64,000 nucleotides of DNA from Candidatus Saccharimonadota bacterium (lineage in GTDB: Bacteria; Patescibacteriota; Saccharimonadia; Saccharimonadales; Saccharimonadaceae), in NCBI GenBank assembly GCA_017540545.1, contig JAFYAV010000002.1, forward strand, positions 1 to 64,000, read 5' to 3'. Position 1 is the first letter of the stretch. The number at the start of each line of letters is the position of its first letter. Below are positions 52,268 to 60,660 of the stretch, in pieces. Under the pieces are notes generated by a model. It ran no database searches. It was not told the DNA's origin and saw only the letters and a list, made by a program, of their open reading frames with translations. A program made the position numbers and the translations under genes.

Positions 52268-52296
52268 TTGTAAATGTAGAGAAAATATGATAAAAT
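52268..52296 (+). promoter_or_regulatory. Promoter of the rplF-rplO operon
   Basis: TTGTAA at 52268-52273, a 17-bp spacer and TGATAAAAT with the hexamer at 52291-52296. Confidence 0.65.
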
Positions 52297-52328
52297 ACCG
52301 AAGATATTATTAACAAAGAGGAACTATA

Positions 52329-52865
52329 GTGAGTCGTATCGGAAAACTACCTGTGGACATCCCTGCAGGCGTGACAATTACGGTCGGCGACAAAGAAATT
52401 ACCGTCGCTGGTCCAAAAGGCACGCTTCAGGTTCCTGTCCAGGATAACACCACGACGAAAGTCGAGGGAAACCAAATCATTGTTACGCGTAGCGACGACG
52501 AGCCAAAGTCAAGAGCTTGGCATGGTTTGCAACGCGCACTACTCAATAACGCCGTAATTGGCGTAACTAAAGGTTTCGAGAAAAAACTCGAAATTAATGG
52601 TGTTGGCTATCGCCTAAGCGGTGGTCCAAAAGAAATCGAAATGGCGCTTGGTTTTTCCCATCCAGTCAAATACAAAGCTCCAGAAGGTATAGAGCTAAAG
52701 ACTGAAAAGATGGAAATTACCGTGTCTGGCATCGACAAGCAAAAAGTCGGGCAAGTCGCAGCCGAAATTCGTGCACTCAAGAAGCCTGAACCATACAAGG
52801 GTAAAGGTATCAAGTACGTAGACGAAGTAATCATTCGTAAAGCCGGTAAGGCAGGGAAGAAATAA
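52329..52865 (+). CDS. rplF: 50S ribosomal protein L6 (uL6)
   Basis: L6 lies near the factor-binding site. The GTG start gives SRIGKLPVDIPAGV, after an AAAGAGGAA site. The 178 residues include a LEINGVGYRLSG segment and the RALKKPEPYKGKGIKY block. It resumes the spc order broken after rpsH. Confidence 0.97.
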   Translation: MSRIGKLPVDIPAGVTITVGDKEITVAGPKGTLQVPVQDNTTTKVEGNQIIVTRSDDEPKSRAWHGLQRALLNNAVIGVTKGFEKKLEINGVGYRLSGGPKEIEMALGFSHPVKYKAPEGIELKTEKMEITVSGIDKQKVGQVAAEIRALKKPEPYKGKGIKYVDEVIIRKAGKAGKK

Positions 52866-52867
52866 TC

Positions 52868-53197
52868 ATGAAAGCAGATTTTAGAGCGAATCGCACTCGT
52901 GCAAAGATTCACGGCACTGCTGAACGACCACGCCTTAGCGTAAACATCAGCAACATGCACGTAACCGCGCAAATTATAAATGACGATAAAGGCAATACGC
53001 TTGCATATGCAACTACTGTTGGTAGCAAGCAAAAAGGTAGCAAAACCGAATTAGCCGCCTTTGTTGGTGCCGAAATCGCCAAAAAAGCAAAGAAAGCCAA
53101 AGTATCAAAGGTCGTCTTTGATCGTGGCTCACGCCTTTATGCAGGCCGCATGAAAGCTCTCGCTGATGCCGCCCGCAAGGAAGGATTGGAGTTCTAA
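52868..53197 (+). CDS. rplR: 50S ribosomal protein L18 (uL18)
   Basis: L18 binds 5S rRNA. The 109 residues include RTRAKIHGTAERPRLSVNIS and end GRMKALADAARKEGLEF. The start is 2 bp after the rplF stop. Confidence 0.96.
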   Translation: MKADFRANRTRAKIHGTAERPRLSVNISNMHVTAQIINDDKGNTLAYATTVGSKQKGSKTELAAFVGAEIAKKAKKAKVSKVVFDRGSRLYAGRMKALADAARKEGLEF

Positions 53198-53198
53198 T

Positions 53199-53843
53199 AT
53201 GGAAAAACAGCAACCAAAGGTAATTAACCAATCTGGCACTACCAAACTCACCAACGAAGCAGCAGCCGCTCGCGATGCTAGGTCAGAGCGCGAAAACCGC
53301 GGTCGCCGTCGCGACAATCGTCGCAATCGCCGTGCCGCCGAAGAGACTAAAAAGGAATTTGATTCCGTCAACATCTCGGTCAATCGCGTTTCCCGAACCG
53401 TAGCCGGCGGTCGCCGCATGCGCTTCCAAGCACTCGTTGCTATTGGAAATCATAAAAACAAAGTTGGTGTCGGCCTCGCAAAAGGTAACGACGTTACTAC
53501 CGCCGTCCAAAAGGCCGAACGCCGTGCTAAGAAAAATATGATCACAATTAACACTAATGGCGACACGATTTGCTACGAAGTCGAAACCAAGGTCACTGGC
53601 GCACATGTTCTTATGAAGCCAGCTGCCCCCGGTACCGGTATTATCGCCGGCGGCGTCGTACGCTCAATCATTGGCCTAACCGGCATCAAGAACTTGATTT
53701 CAAAGTCTCTTGGCTCAACCAATAAGGCCAACATCGCTTACGCCGTTATTGAAGGTCTCAAGCAGCAGACGCCAAAATCCGAATGGCACGGCGCCAAGAA
53801 GGCAGAAAAAGCCGAAAAAGCCGCCCCAAAGGAGGATAAGTAA
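53199..53843 (+). CDS. rpsE: 30S ribosomal protein S5 (uS5)
   Basis: S5 helps shape the decoding region. The ATG at 53199 is one base after the rplR stop and follows AAGGAAGGA. The core FDSVNISVNRVSRTVAGGRRMRF begins near residue 60, after a basic N-terminal extension. The core also has VGVGLAKGNDVTTAV and an APGTGIIAGGVVRSI segment. The usual next gene, rpmD (L30), is missing; rplO follows directly. Confidence 0.96.
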   Translation: MEKQQPKVINQSGTTKLTNEAAAARDARSERENRGRRRDNRRNRRAAEETKKEFDSVNISVNRVSRTVAGGRRMRFQALVAIGNHKNKVGVGLAKGNDVTTAVQKAERRAKKNMITINTNGDTICYEVETKVTGAHVLMKPAAPGTGIIAGGVVRSIIGLTGIKNLISKSLGSTNKANIAYAVIEGLKQQTPKSEWHGAKKAEKAEKAAPKEDK

Positions 53844-54313
53844 TGAAATACAACGAACTAGTCGTGAGTAAAAACGCCGATCGTACGCGCGCCGGTCGCG
53901 GTATTTCCGCTGGACGCGGTAAAACTGCTGGTCGTGGTACTAAGGGCCAGAAATCTCGTACTGGACATCACAAATTGCCAGCAAGCTTTATGGGTGGCCA
54001 ACGCGCTATTATGCAAGCTATCCCGAAGATGAAAGGCTTTAAATCAATTCACGCAAAAGCGCAGGTCGTCTATACTGATGCCCTCAATGCAGTTAAGGGC
54101 AAAGTTGACAACTTTGTTCTCGCTGAAGCGAACTTGATTGCTGATCCATTCGCCAAAGTGAAAGTTATCACTCGCGGCGAAATCACCAGCAAAATCGAGC
54201 TCGAGACTCAATTTGCTAGCAAAACCGCAATCGAAGCTATCAAAAAAGCTGGCGGCAGCTTCAAGAAAGTCGCCGTTCCTGCACGCAAGAAAGCAGAAAA
54301 AGAAAGCGAATAG
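53843..54313 (+). CDS. rplO: 50S ribosomal protein L15 (uL15)
   Basis: L15 assembles late in the 50S. The 156 residues include GRGISAGRGKTAGRGTKGQKSR and a FMGGQRAIMQAIPKMKGF block. The C-terminus is lysine-rich. It ends the rplF operon; a terminator follows 17 bp later and secY is separated by a gene on the other strand. Confidence 0.96.
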   Translation: MKYNELVVSKNADRTRAGRGISAGRGKTAGRGTKGQKSRTGHHKLPASFMGGQRAIMQAIPKMKGFKSIHAKAQVVYTDALNAVKGKVDNFVLAEANLIADPFAKVKVITRGEITSKIELETQFASKTAIEAIKKAGGSFKKVAVPARKKAEKESE

Positions 54314-54330
54314 CTAAAAAATACAAAAAG

Positions 54331-54354
54331 CGCCCCTCATAAAGGGCGTTTTTT
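54331..54354 (+). terminator. Intrinsic terminator after rplO
   Basis: CGCCC at 54331-54335 pairs with GGGCG at 54344-54348, flanked by A and T runs. It may be bidirectional. Confidence 0.8.
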
Positions 54355-54372
54355 GTCTACATAAAAAAGGCG

Positions 54373-54633
54373 TCATTCGACGCCTAGGTCGGCATAGCTA
54401 TTCCTGGTTAATTCAGATATGCCATTACGTTTTTGCATTTTGATTAAGCCTAACAATTTGATAGCGCAATCTGGGCACACCCGAATAGTATCCTTACTGC
54501 ATAATGCGCCATCATTGTATGTTGAAGCCTCAAAGGCCATGCTGGATCCATTTGCTGCATGTTTATAACAGCGCCCACAAATAAAACCCACATCTTTGTC
54601 CGAGCCTACATAACGCCACGCAATAACTTTCAT
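54373..54633 (-). CDS. Zinc-ribbon protein, 86 aa
   Basis: Two CxxC pairs, CGRC near 19-22 and CPDC near 53-56, plus a Cys near 45, suggest a treble-clef or zinc-ribbon fold. No catalytic motif is visible. The start has GGGAGGGGGG upstream, as in the other orphan cassettes. It lies on the strand opposite to rplO and secY and splits them. DNA- or RNA-binding is a guess. Confidence 0.65.
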   Translation of the reverse strand: MKVIAWRYVGSDKDVGFICGRCYKHAANGSSMAFEASTYNDGALCSKDTIRVCPDCAIKLLGLIKMQKRNGISELTRNSYADLGVE

Positions 54634-54783
54634 GCTTTACACCCCCTCCCTAAAAACCAGAAAGCTTGCCGACAATCAAACTAAATAAAGGTACCATAAG
54701 ATTACCTGGAATTATAGCACGATTATGATTATTCACAGGTTATATAATCTATGTTAATATAATATGAGTAAATAAGAGGTATC

Positions 54784-56196
54784 ATGAATTTTAAGACCAT
54801 TTTTAAGTCTTTCAAGAACAAGGATATGCGCAAGCGTATTTTTGCGGTCGTCGGCATACTGGTCGCCTATCGCTTCCTAGCCCATATCCCAGTTCCCCTA
54901 GGAGACCGAGAAACATTCCAACAAGCAATCCATAACTTCATCGAAGGCAGCGACTTCGGCGGATTCATCAATTTGATTTCCGGCGGCAGTCTGACCACCT
55001 TCTCAATTCTTCTCGTCGGCATCTCGCCATACATTACAGCCTCAATTGTCATGCAGCTTCTCACTAAAGCTATCCCGCGCATGGAAGAATTGAACAATGA
55101 TGGCGAAGTTGGTCGACGCAAAATCAGCCAATGGACCCGCATGCTTGCCGTACCGCTTGCCGTGCTTCAGAGTGTTGCATATATCTTCATTCTTTCGCAA
55201 GAGCTTCTCGCCACAAACACTGGTGGAGATATTGAGATGAGTTTTCAGAGCTGGGCCCTAGCCGTCACCTCCATGACCGCCGGCTCCATTATCTTAATGT
55301 GGCTCGGCGAATTGATTACGGAGCAAGGGATCGGCAATGGTATTTCTACCGTTATCCTCTGTAGCATCGTATCTTCACTGCCAAAAGTGGTAATAGAATT
55401 CGCTAGCGCCCTCTTCGATACCTCAGCCGGCACACTTAGCCTATTCGGTTGGCTAGAGCTCCCAGTGAATCCAACGATGTTCTGGACTACTCTCGGAGTC
55501 GTAATTGGCATCGTCCTTGTTCTATATATCTTAATCAAGATAAATGAAGCTCAGCGCATTATTACTATTAATTACGCTAAGCGCGTGCGAGGCAATAGCG
55601 CCTACGGTGGAATCAAATCAATTATGCCTATCAAATTGATTGCAGCAGGCGTCGTGCCAGTCATATTCGCCGTCGCATTCTTATCAGTGCCAGCATTCAT
55701 TGGCCAGCTCATTCTTCGCGCAGATCAGAACAGTGATATTGCCGCGACTATGGTTAGCTGGTTCTCGGCACCAAGCGCCTCTAACTTTAATAAGGAAGTT
55801 GGCCTTCAGGGTAAGGATTTCATTTACCCAACCCTATACTTCATACTAGTTGTTATGTTTACTTACTTCTATACGAGTATCGTCTTTAACGCACAGGAAA
55901 TCTCGGAAAATTTACAAAAGCAAGGCGGCTTCATTGAGGGCGTACGCCCCGGCAAGCAGACCGAAAAATACTTCAGCGGGCTAGTCAATCGTCTCAACCT
56001 ATTCGGCGCCTTCTCGCTTGGCGTTATCGCAATGTTACCGTACATCGTTGATTATATCTTCATTGTTACTACCGGCACACCACTAGGGTTATCTATATCT
56101 GGTACCGGCCTCCTTATCGTGGTAACAGTAGCACTAGAAAATATGCGTCAGATTAACTCAAGAGCATTAATGGTAACATACGACGACTATCAGTGA
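54784..56196 (+). CDS. secY: Preprotein translocase subunit SecY
   Basis: SecY forms the protein-conducting channel of the inner membrane. The 470 residues have ten membrane spans. Conserved features include the FGGFINLISGGSL plug region, the WTRMLAVPLA segment and a KQGGFIEGVRPGKQTEKY cytoplasmic loop near 377-394. The N-terminus starts MNFKTIFKSFKNKDMRKRI, as expected. A TATAAT box lies at 54758-54763. The usual adk and map genes do not follow. Confidence 0.97.
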   Translation: MNFKTIFKSFKNKDMRKRIFAVVGILVAYRFLAHIPVPLGDRETFQQAIHNFIEGSDFGGFINLISGGSLTTFSILLVGISPYITASIVMQLLTKAIPRMEELNNDGEVGRRKISQWTRMLAVPLAVLQSVAYIFILSQELLATNTGGDIEMSFQSWALAVTSMTAGSIILMWLGELITEQGIGNGISTVILCSIVSSLPKVVIEFASALFDTSAGTLSLFGWLELPVNPTMFWTTLGVVIGIVLVLYILIKINEAQRIITINYAKRVRGNSAYGGIKSIMPIKLIAAGVVPVIFAVAFLSVPAFIGQLILRADQNSDIAATMVSWFSAPSASNFNKEVGLQGKDFIYPTLYFILVVMFTYFYTSIVFNAQEISENLQKQGGFIEGVRPGKQTEKYFSGLVNRLNLFGAFSLGVIAMLPYIVDYIFIVTTGTPLGLSISGTGLLIVVTVALENMRQINSRALMVTYDDYQ

Positions 56197-56197
56197 T

Positions 56198-56884
56198 ATG
56201 GCGCTAAAAATCAATCGTACTGCACAAAGGGTATTTAAAGGCATCGGTATAGTACTACTGGTCATTCTCGTCGCCTGTATGCTCAAAATCCTAATTTGGG
56301 AATCATCTTACTATCGTAATAAATCATCTGAAACTCGCGCCGCGGCCGATGCGCCAATTACGCGAATAGTTTCCGCACTCAATCCCGATGAGACGAAGCC
56401 AACCGACAAAGAAATAGCCAACTATCAAGTCGAAGCCGACAAGCCCCGTTACCTTGACATTAAACGATTAAACGTACATGCACGCGTGCAAATATCATCC
56501 GTCAACACTAACGGACTGCTCTCCGTTCCTAATAACATCTACGATACTAGTTGGTATTCCGGCTCAAGCAGACCGGGTCACGGTGGCTATATTATCGTCA
56601 GTGGAGTCGGTATCGCCAACAACTCCAAAGGCGTCTTCGCAAACCTCGACAGTCTAGAACAAGACGACGAAATCGTACTTGAAGTTGGCCTTGGCGACAA
56701 ATACACTTATCGGGTGAAAGAGATCAATATCGTTTCAGACGAAAAAGACACCGAAAGTACCCTCGCTAAGCTCCAAAAACGCCTAGACCAAAAAGAGACG
56801 TTATCGCTAGTAACGCTCAAAACTAGCGGCGCAGACCAGAAGTTTGAGTCTCTGGTTATGCTACGAGCTACGCTCAAAGAATAG
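56198..56884 (+). CDS. Sortase-like protein lacking catalytic residues
   Basis: A membrane span (about 15-35) is followed by a domain with the sortase layout: a YLDIKRLNVHARVQISSVN strand pair, GLLSVPNNIYDTSWY, the GGYIIVSGVG strand, GVFANLDSL and two final strands. In active sortases the third segment reads SGHR; here it is SGVG, with Val at 137 in place of the catalytic His. The catalytic Cys after LxT is Ser 210 in LKTSG, and the Arg is missing. It therefore looks like a pseudo-sortase. It starts one base after secY and should be co-transcribed, in the place of adk and map. Confidence 0.7.
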   Translation: MALKINRTAQRVFKGIGIVLLVILVACMLKILIWESSYYRNKSSETRAAADAPITRIVSALNPDETKPTDKEIANYQVEADKPRYLDIKRLNVHARVQISSVNTNGLLSVPNNIYDTSWYSGSSRPGHGGYIIVSGVGIANNSKGVFANLDSLEQDDEIVLEVGLGDKYTYRVKEINIVSDEKDTESTLAKLQKRLDQKETLSLVTLKTSGADQKFESLVMLRATLKE

Positions 56885-56909
56885 TCTTTACTTATTTATC
56901 AAATTTTGA

Positions 56910-56915
56910 TATACT
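56910..56915 (+). promoter_or_regulatory. Extended -10 box before infA
   Basis: TGATATACT with the hexamer at 56910-56915. The ATG is 13 bases downstream, leaving a leader of about 7 nt. A second AAGG near the ATG could still help initiation. Confidence 0.55.
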
Positions 56916-56928
56916 ACCAAGGTAATTT

Positions 56929-57213
56929 ATGGCTAGTCGCAAGAAAACCGCAAAGGTCGCCAAGAGAGATGCGGATGCTTCCGCAGGCGCAAAAAACAAG
57001 AAGGAAGTTATTAAACTTACCGGAAAAGTCGTTGAAGCCCTCCCGGGGACTAAATTTCGCGTGGAGCTTGAAAACGGCCATATTATTGTTGCTCATATGT
57101 CGGGTAAAATGCGCAAGAATTATATCCGTCTCGTGCCGGGCGACAAGGTGGATGTTGAGTTAACCCCCTACGATCTCACGAAGGGGCGTATCAGCTACCG
57201 CCAAAAAGATTAA
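56929..57213 (+). CDS. infA: Translation initiation factor IF-1
   Basis: IF-1 blocks the A site during initiation. The core OB fold ([50 protein letters not shown] and the RISYRQKD end) is standard. The 94 residues exceed the usual 72 because of a 22-residue basic N-terminal extension ([18 protein letters not shown]). A later methionine does not give the conserved start, so the extension appears real unless an alternative start such as the Val or Lys codons is used. Confidence 0.93.
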   Translation: MASRKKTAKVAKRDADASAGAKNKKEVIKLTGKVVEALPGTKFRVELENGHIIVAHMSGKMRKNYIRLVPGDKVDVELTPYDLTKGRISYRQKD

Positions 57214-57221
57214 TTTTAATC

Positions 57222-57277
57222 GAAAGCGAGAGAAACCACTCGCAGATTTTATATCTGCTAGTTGGTACGATGCTTTC
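57222..57277 (+). promoter_or_regulatory. Structured leader between infA and rpmJ
   Basis: The 84-nt gap holds a set of pairings: GAAAGC at 57222-57227 with GCTTTC at 57272-57277 as a closing stem; GCGAG at 57226-57230 with CTCGC at 57239-57243; and GCAGAT at 57242-57247 with ATCTGC at 57253-57258. The inner stems compete for a few bases, so two folds are possible. It lies directly ahead of the alpha-operon genes, where S4-type autoregulation is known in other bacteria. Confidence 0.5.
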
Positions 57278-57297
57278 AGAAAGGTAATTTTCAATAC

Positions 57298-57414
57298 ATG
57301 AAAGTTCGTGCTAGTGTAAAGAAAATCAGCCCTGATGATATCATTGTGCGCCGCAAAGGTGTACTTCGTATCATTAACAAGAAGAAACCTAAAAATAAGC
57401 AAAGGCAGGGTTAA
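57298..57414 (+). CDS. rpmJ: 50S ribosomal protein L36 (bL36), zinc-free form
   Basis: The 38 residues read [15 protein letters not shown] and end KNKQRQG. The usual zinc ligands (CPKC and the later Cys and His) are replaced by SPDD and Asn, so this is the zinc-free form. The ATG follows AAAGGTAA. The stop is followed two bases later by rpsM. The gene is short but unambiguous. Confidence 0.95.
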   Translation: MKVRASVKKISPDDIIVRRKGVLRIINKKKPKNKQRQG

Positions 57415-57416
57415 GC

Positions 57417-57803
57417 ATGGCAAGAATCGCCGGTGTTACCATTCCTAGCGAAAAGCAAGTCTGGATTGGCTTGACTTACGTTTATGGCATTGGTCGCACC
57501 ACTAGCAAAGCCATCCTTGCGGCGGCTAAAATAGAGCCGACCACTCGGGTGAAAGATCTCACCGAGGCTCAGGAACAAAAACTTAACGATATTATTTCTA
57601 GTAAATATTCCGTTGAGGGTGACCTAAAGCGCCTCGTGACAAATAATATTAAACGTATCAAGGATATTAATTCCTATAAAGGGCTACGCCACAAGGCAGG
57701 TTTACCAGTCAACGGTCAGCGCACCCGCACGAATGCGCGCACACGCAAAGGTAAAGCTATCGCAGTTGGCGGCGCTCAGCCAAAGGCAGCAAGCAAAACT
57801 TAA
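57417..57803 (+). CDS. rpsM: 30S ribosomal protein S13 (uS13)
   Basis: S13 contacts the P-site tRNA from the 30S head. The 128 residues contain [25 protein letters not shown] and a [24 protein letters not shown] block. It starts the alpha block in normal order. Confidence 0.97.
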   Translation: MARIAGVTIPSEKQVWIGLTYVYGIGRTTSKAILAAAKIEPTTRVKDLTEAQEQKLNDIISSKYSVEGDLKRLVTNNIKRIKDINSYKGLRHKAGLPVNGQRTRTNARTRKGKAIAVGGAQPKAASKT

Positions 57804-57812
57804 GGAGTTAAC

Positions 57813-58250
57813 ATGGCAGAAGAAAAATCTACAGTTACAAGCGCTCCTGAAGTGGAGCAAAAGGCCCCAGCTAAGGCTAAGGGCAAAAAAGGAAAACGCA
57901 TCGTCCAAGCCGGCGAAGCGCACATCCAAGCAACCTTTAATAACACTATTGTCAGCGTTACGGACAAGAAAGGCGAAATTATCGCCGCCTCATCCGCTGG
58001 CGCAAATGGCTTCCGTGGCTCCAAGAAGGGTACTGCTTATGCGGCCCAAATTGCAGCCGAGAAAGTTGCCGAAATCGCCAAACGCGATCATGGCATGAAT
58101 AGTGTTGACGTTTTCGTCAAAGGTATTGGCCTCGGCCGCGATAGCGCCATTCGCGCTTTCAGCACCATGGGCATTTCAATTAATAGCATTACGGACAAAA
58201 CCCCAATTCCACATGGCGGTTGCCGTCCTAAAGGAGAAAGGAAACCATAA
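57813..58250 (+). CDS. rpsK: 30S ribosomal protein S11 (uS11)
   Basis: S11 forms the platform with S6 and S18. The 145 residues include a 30-residue lysine/alanine-rich N-terminal extension and then EAHIQATFNNTIVSVTDKKG, the GMNSVDVFVKGIGLGRDSAIRA block and the HGGCRPKGERKP end. The stop overlaps the rpsD start by one base. Confidence 0.97.
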   Translation: MAEEKSTVTSAPEVEQKAPAKAKGKKGKRIVQAGEAHIQATFNNTIVSVTDKKGEIIAASSAGANGFRGSKKGTAYAAQIAAEKVAEIAKRDHGMNSVDVFVKGIGLGRDSAIRAFSTMGISINSITDKTPIPHGGCRPKGERKP

Positions 58251-58867
58251 TGGCACGCGATATTACTCCAATTGGCAAACAATCTCGCCGTGAAGGTTAT
58301 GCACTTGCTCCAAAAGCTAGCAAAATCATGGCAAAAAAGTCTGGTATTCCAGGCCAACACGCAGATATGCGCGTTCGCGGTGGAAGTCTCTATTTGACAC
58401 AGCTCCGCGAAAAGCAAAAAGTTCGTCGTATTTACGGCCTACTCGAAGCGCAATTCGCAAAACTCATGCGCGAAGCACAACGTGCTGAAGGTATGACTGG
58501 CGAAAAGCTACTCGAATATCTTGAACGCCGTGCAGATAACGTCGTATACCGTGCAGGTTTCGCATCTACTCGTCGCGCCGCGCGCCAACTCGTCTCACAT
58601 GGCCACTTTACCCTTAACGGTAAGCGTATAGATATCCCATCTATTCGTCTGGGCGCCGGAGACGTGCTTGAAGTTCGTCCGAAGTCAAAGAAAAATACCT
58701 ATTTCAATAACCTCGAGAATGTCGTAGGCGCAACTAGCCAGGCTCCACTTTCATGGATGAAGGCAGACGCAAAGAAAATGAAAATCGAAATCACAGGTAC
58801 ACCAAAGCGCGAAGAAGCAGAGGTGGGCATCAACGAACAATTAATCGTCGAGTATTACTCACGCTAA
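58250..58867 (+). CDS. rpsD: 30S ribosomal protein S4 (uS4), cysteine-free
   Basis: S4 nucleates 30S assembly and often represses the alpha operon. The 205 residues have the RRADNVVYRAGFASTRRAARQLVSHGHF S4 domain (read in parts) near 95-122. No cysteines are present in the N-terminal region where zinc-type S4 proteins have four. It is followed 9 bp later by rpoA. Confidence 0.97.
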   Translation: MARDITPIGKQSRREGYALAPKASKIMAKKSGIPGQHADMRVRGGSLYLTQLREKQKVRRIYGLLEAQFAKLMREAQRAEGMTGEKLLEYLERRADNVVYRAGFASTRRAARQLVSHGHFTLNGKRIDIPSIRLGAGDVLEVRPKSKKNTYFNNLENVVGATSQAPLSWMKADAKKMKIEITGTPKREEAEVGINEQLIVEYYSR

Positions 58868-58876
58868 AGGAGAACT

Positions 58877-59800
58877 ATGACAAAAGTTATTCACGAAGCA
58901 GAACTAGCAGAAATCAAGGACCTTGGTGAGAACAGTTCAAGCTTTGTTATCAAGCCACTTTACTACGGCTATGGTAACACTCTTGGTAACTCCCTCCGTC
59001 GTGTTCTTCTATCTAGCATTAAAGGTGCTGCCATCACTGCTTTTCGCATTGAAGGTACCACTCACGAATTCTCGGCAATTCCTGGTATCGTCGAAGATAC
59101 GGTTGACATTATGCTCAATCTAAAGAACATTCATGTTAAATCCCACTCCGACGCACCAGTCGAAATTCATCTCGAAAAGAAAGGTACCGGTACCGTCCTT
59201 GCTGGCGATATCAAACTTCCTGCCGAGATAGAAATTGCCAACCCACAACAGGTTATTTGTAATATTGATGATCCTAAATTCACCCTCAAGATGGATATGA
59301 TTGTCGATACTGGTCGCGGCTATCTTAGCATTGAGCAATCCGGCGAAGAGCGAATCCATAGCGATATGATCGCCCTTGACGCCGTATTTACTCCAGTACT
59401 ACGCGTCCGCTACAATGCCGAAAACACCCGCGTTGGTCAAGACACTAATCTACAACAGCTTACTTTGACTATCGACACTGACGGAACCATTACCCCACGT
59501 GAAGCTTTCGAAGAAGCTGCTGCTATCTTGGTCAACCAATATAAGGCTCTCGCCGGTAGCACTACCGTCGAATCAGCTCCAGCTCCAACTGCGAGCCAAG
59601 CCGAAGACGAATCTGGCCTCATGCTTCCAATTGAAGATCTTGGCCTATCCGCTCGCACTGCGAATGCGCTTCTCAATAACGACATTCACACTGTGCGCGA
59701 CCTCGTCGTATTATCAGAAAGCGATCTCAAAGAGCTTAAAGGCTTTGGTGCTAAAGCGCTCGATGAAGTTCGCGAGAAACTAACGGAGTTAAAAGTTTAA
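58877..59800 (+). CDS. rpoA: RNA polymerase alpha subunit
   Basis: The alpha subunit nucleates RNA polymerase assembly. The 307 residues comprise the N-terminal dimerisation domain (FVIKPLYYGYGNTLGNSLRRVLLSS near the start) and, after a charged and disordered linker, a C-terminal DNA-binding domain with LSARTANALLNNDIHTVRDLV and the LKGFGAKALDEVREKL end. Both halves are intact. It starts after AAAGGAGAA and overlaps nothing; rplQ follows at once. Confidence 0.98.
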   Translation: MTKVIHEAELAEIKDLGENSSSFVIKPLYYGYGNTLGNSLRRVLLSSIKGAAITAFRIEGTTHEFSAIPGIVEDTVDIMLNLKNIHVKSHSDAPVEIHLEKKGTGTVLAGDIKLPAEIEIANPQQVICNIDDPKFTLKMDMIVDTGRGYLSIEQSGEERIHSDMIALDAVFTPVLRVRYNAENTRVGQDTNLQQLTLTIDTDGTITPREAFEEAAAILVNQYKALAGSTTVESAPAPTASQAEDESGLMLPIEDLGLSARTANALLNNDIHTVRDLVVLSESDLKELKGFGAKALDEVREKLTELKV

Positions 59801-60232
59801 ATGCATCGCCATGGATATAAAGGGCGCAAATTTGGTCGCGAAACCGATCAACGCACTGCATTAACACGCGGTCTGATGCGCTCCCTATTTAAGTACAAGG
59901 CAATCAATACGACTATCGCTAAGGCGAAGGAAATCCGACGCCCAGCCGAGAAGTTAATTACGATTGCAAAGAAAGGCGATTTGGCTTCTCGCCGCCTCGT
60001 CATTGCTCGTCTAGATGATCAACAAATTGGCAATGAGCTCGTCGACACCATCGCACCACAAATCAAGCGCGATAGTGGCTATCTCAAAATTGAACGCACC
60101 GGCTTCCGCCGTGGCGACAATGCAGAAATGGCAACGATTTCTTTTGTCGATGACATCAAAGAGCAAGCCGAAAAGGCGCCAAAAGCAGAGAAGGCAGCCA
60201 AAAAGCCTGAAGCAGAGAAGGAGGATAAGTAG
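59801..60232 (+). CDS. rplQ: 50S ribosomal protein L17 (bL17)
   Basis: The 143 residues begin MHRHGYKGRKFGRETDQRTAL and contain the helix LMRSLFKYKAINTTIAKAKEIRR. A Lys/Glu-rich tail of about 25 residues extends beyond the usual end, as in several neighbours (L22, L23, S17). It is the normal last gene of the alpha block. Confidence 0.96.
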   Translation: MHRHGYKGRKFGRETDQRTALTRGLMRSLFKYKAINTTIAKAKEIRRPAEKLITIAKKGDLASRRLVIARLDDQQIGNELVDTIAPQIKRDSGYLKIERTGFRRGDNAEMATISFVDDIKEQAEKAPKAEKAAKKPEAEKEDK

Positions 60233-60234
60233 TT

Positions 60235-60660
60235 ATGAAAACCTACAGCCAAAAGACCTCCGAAATTAACCGCGAATGGTGGTTGATCGACGCTAGCACT
60301 TTACCACTTGGTAAACTCGCCGTCGTCATCGCGGATAAATTGATGGGCAAATCTAAAGTCACTTACACGCCACATACCGATAATGGCGATTACGTAGTCG
60401 TAATCAATGCTAAAAATCTCAAAGTTACTGGCGACAAGATGACCGATAAGCATTACTACAGCCACTCTGGATTCCCAGGCGGCCTCAAGGATCTAACTCT
60501 CGCTGAAATCATCGAGAAGAATCCGGCTCTTGCCATCGAGCAAGCAGTCAAGGGTATGCTTCCAAAGAACAAATTACAAGCCGATCGCTTAGCTCGCCTC
60601 CGCGTCTTCGCAGGCGCAGAGCATGCTCACACGGCACAACAGCCAAAGGAGATTAAATAA
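60235..60660 (+). CDS. rplM: 50S ribosomal protein L13 (uL13)
   Basis: L13 is an early 50S assembly protein. The 141 residues include EWWLIDASTLPLGKLAVVIADKLMGK and HYYSHSGFPGGLK. It overlaps rpsI by one base, forming the usual rplM-rpsI pair. Confidence 0.97.
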   Translation: MKTYSQKTSEINREWWLIDASTLPLGKLAVVIADKLMGKSKVTYTPHTDNGDYVVVINAKNLKVTGDKMTDKHYYSHSGFPGGLKDLTLAEIIEKNPALAIEQAVKGMLPKNKLQADRLARLRVFAGAEHAHTAQQPKEIK

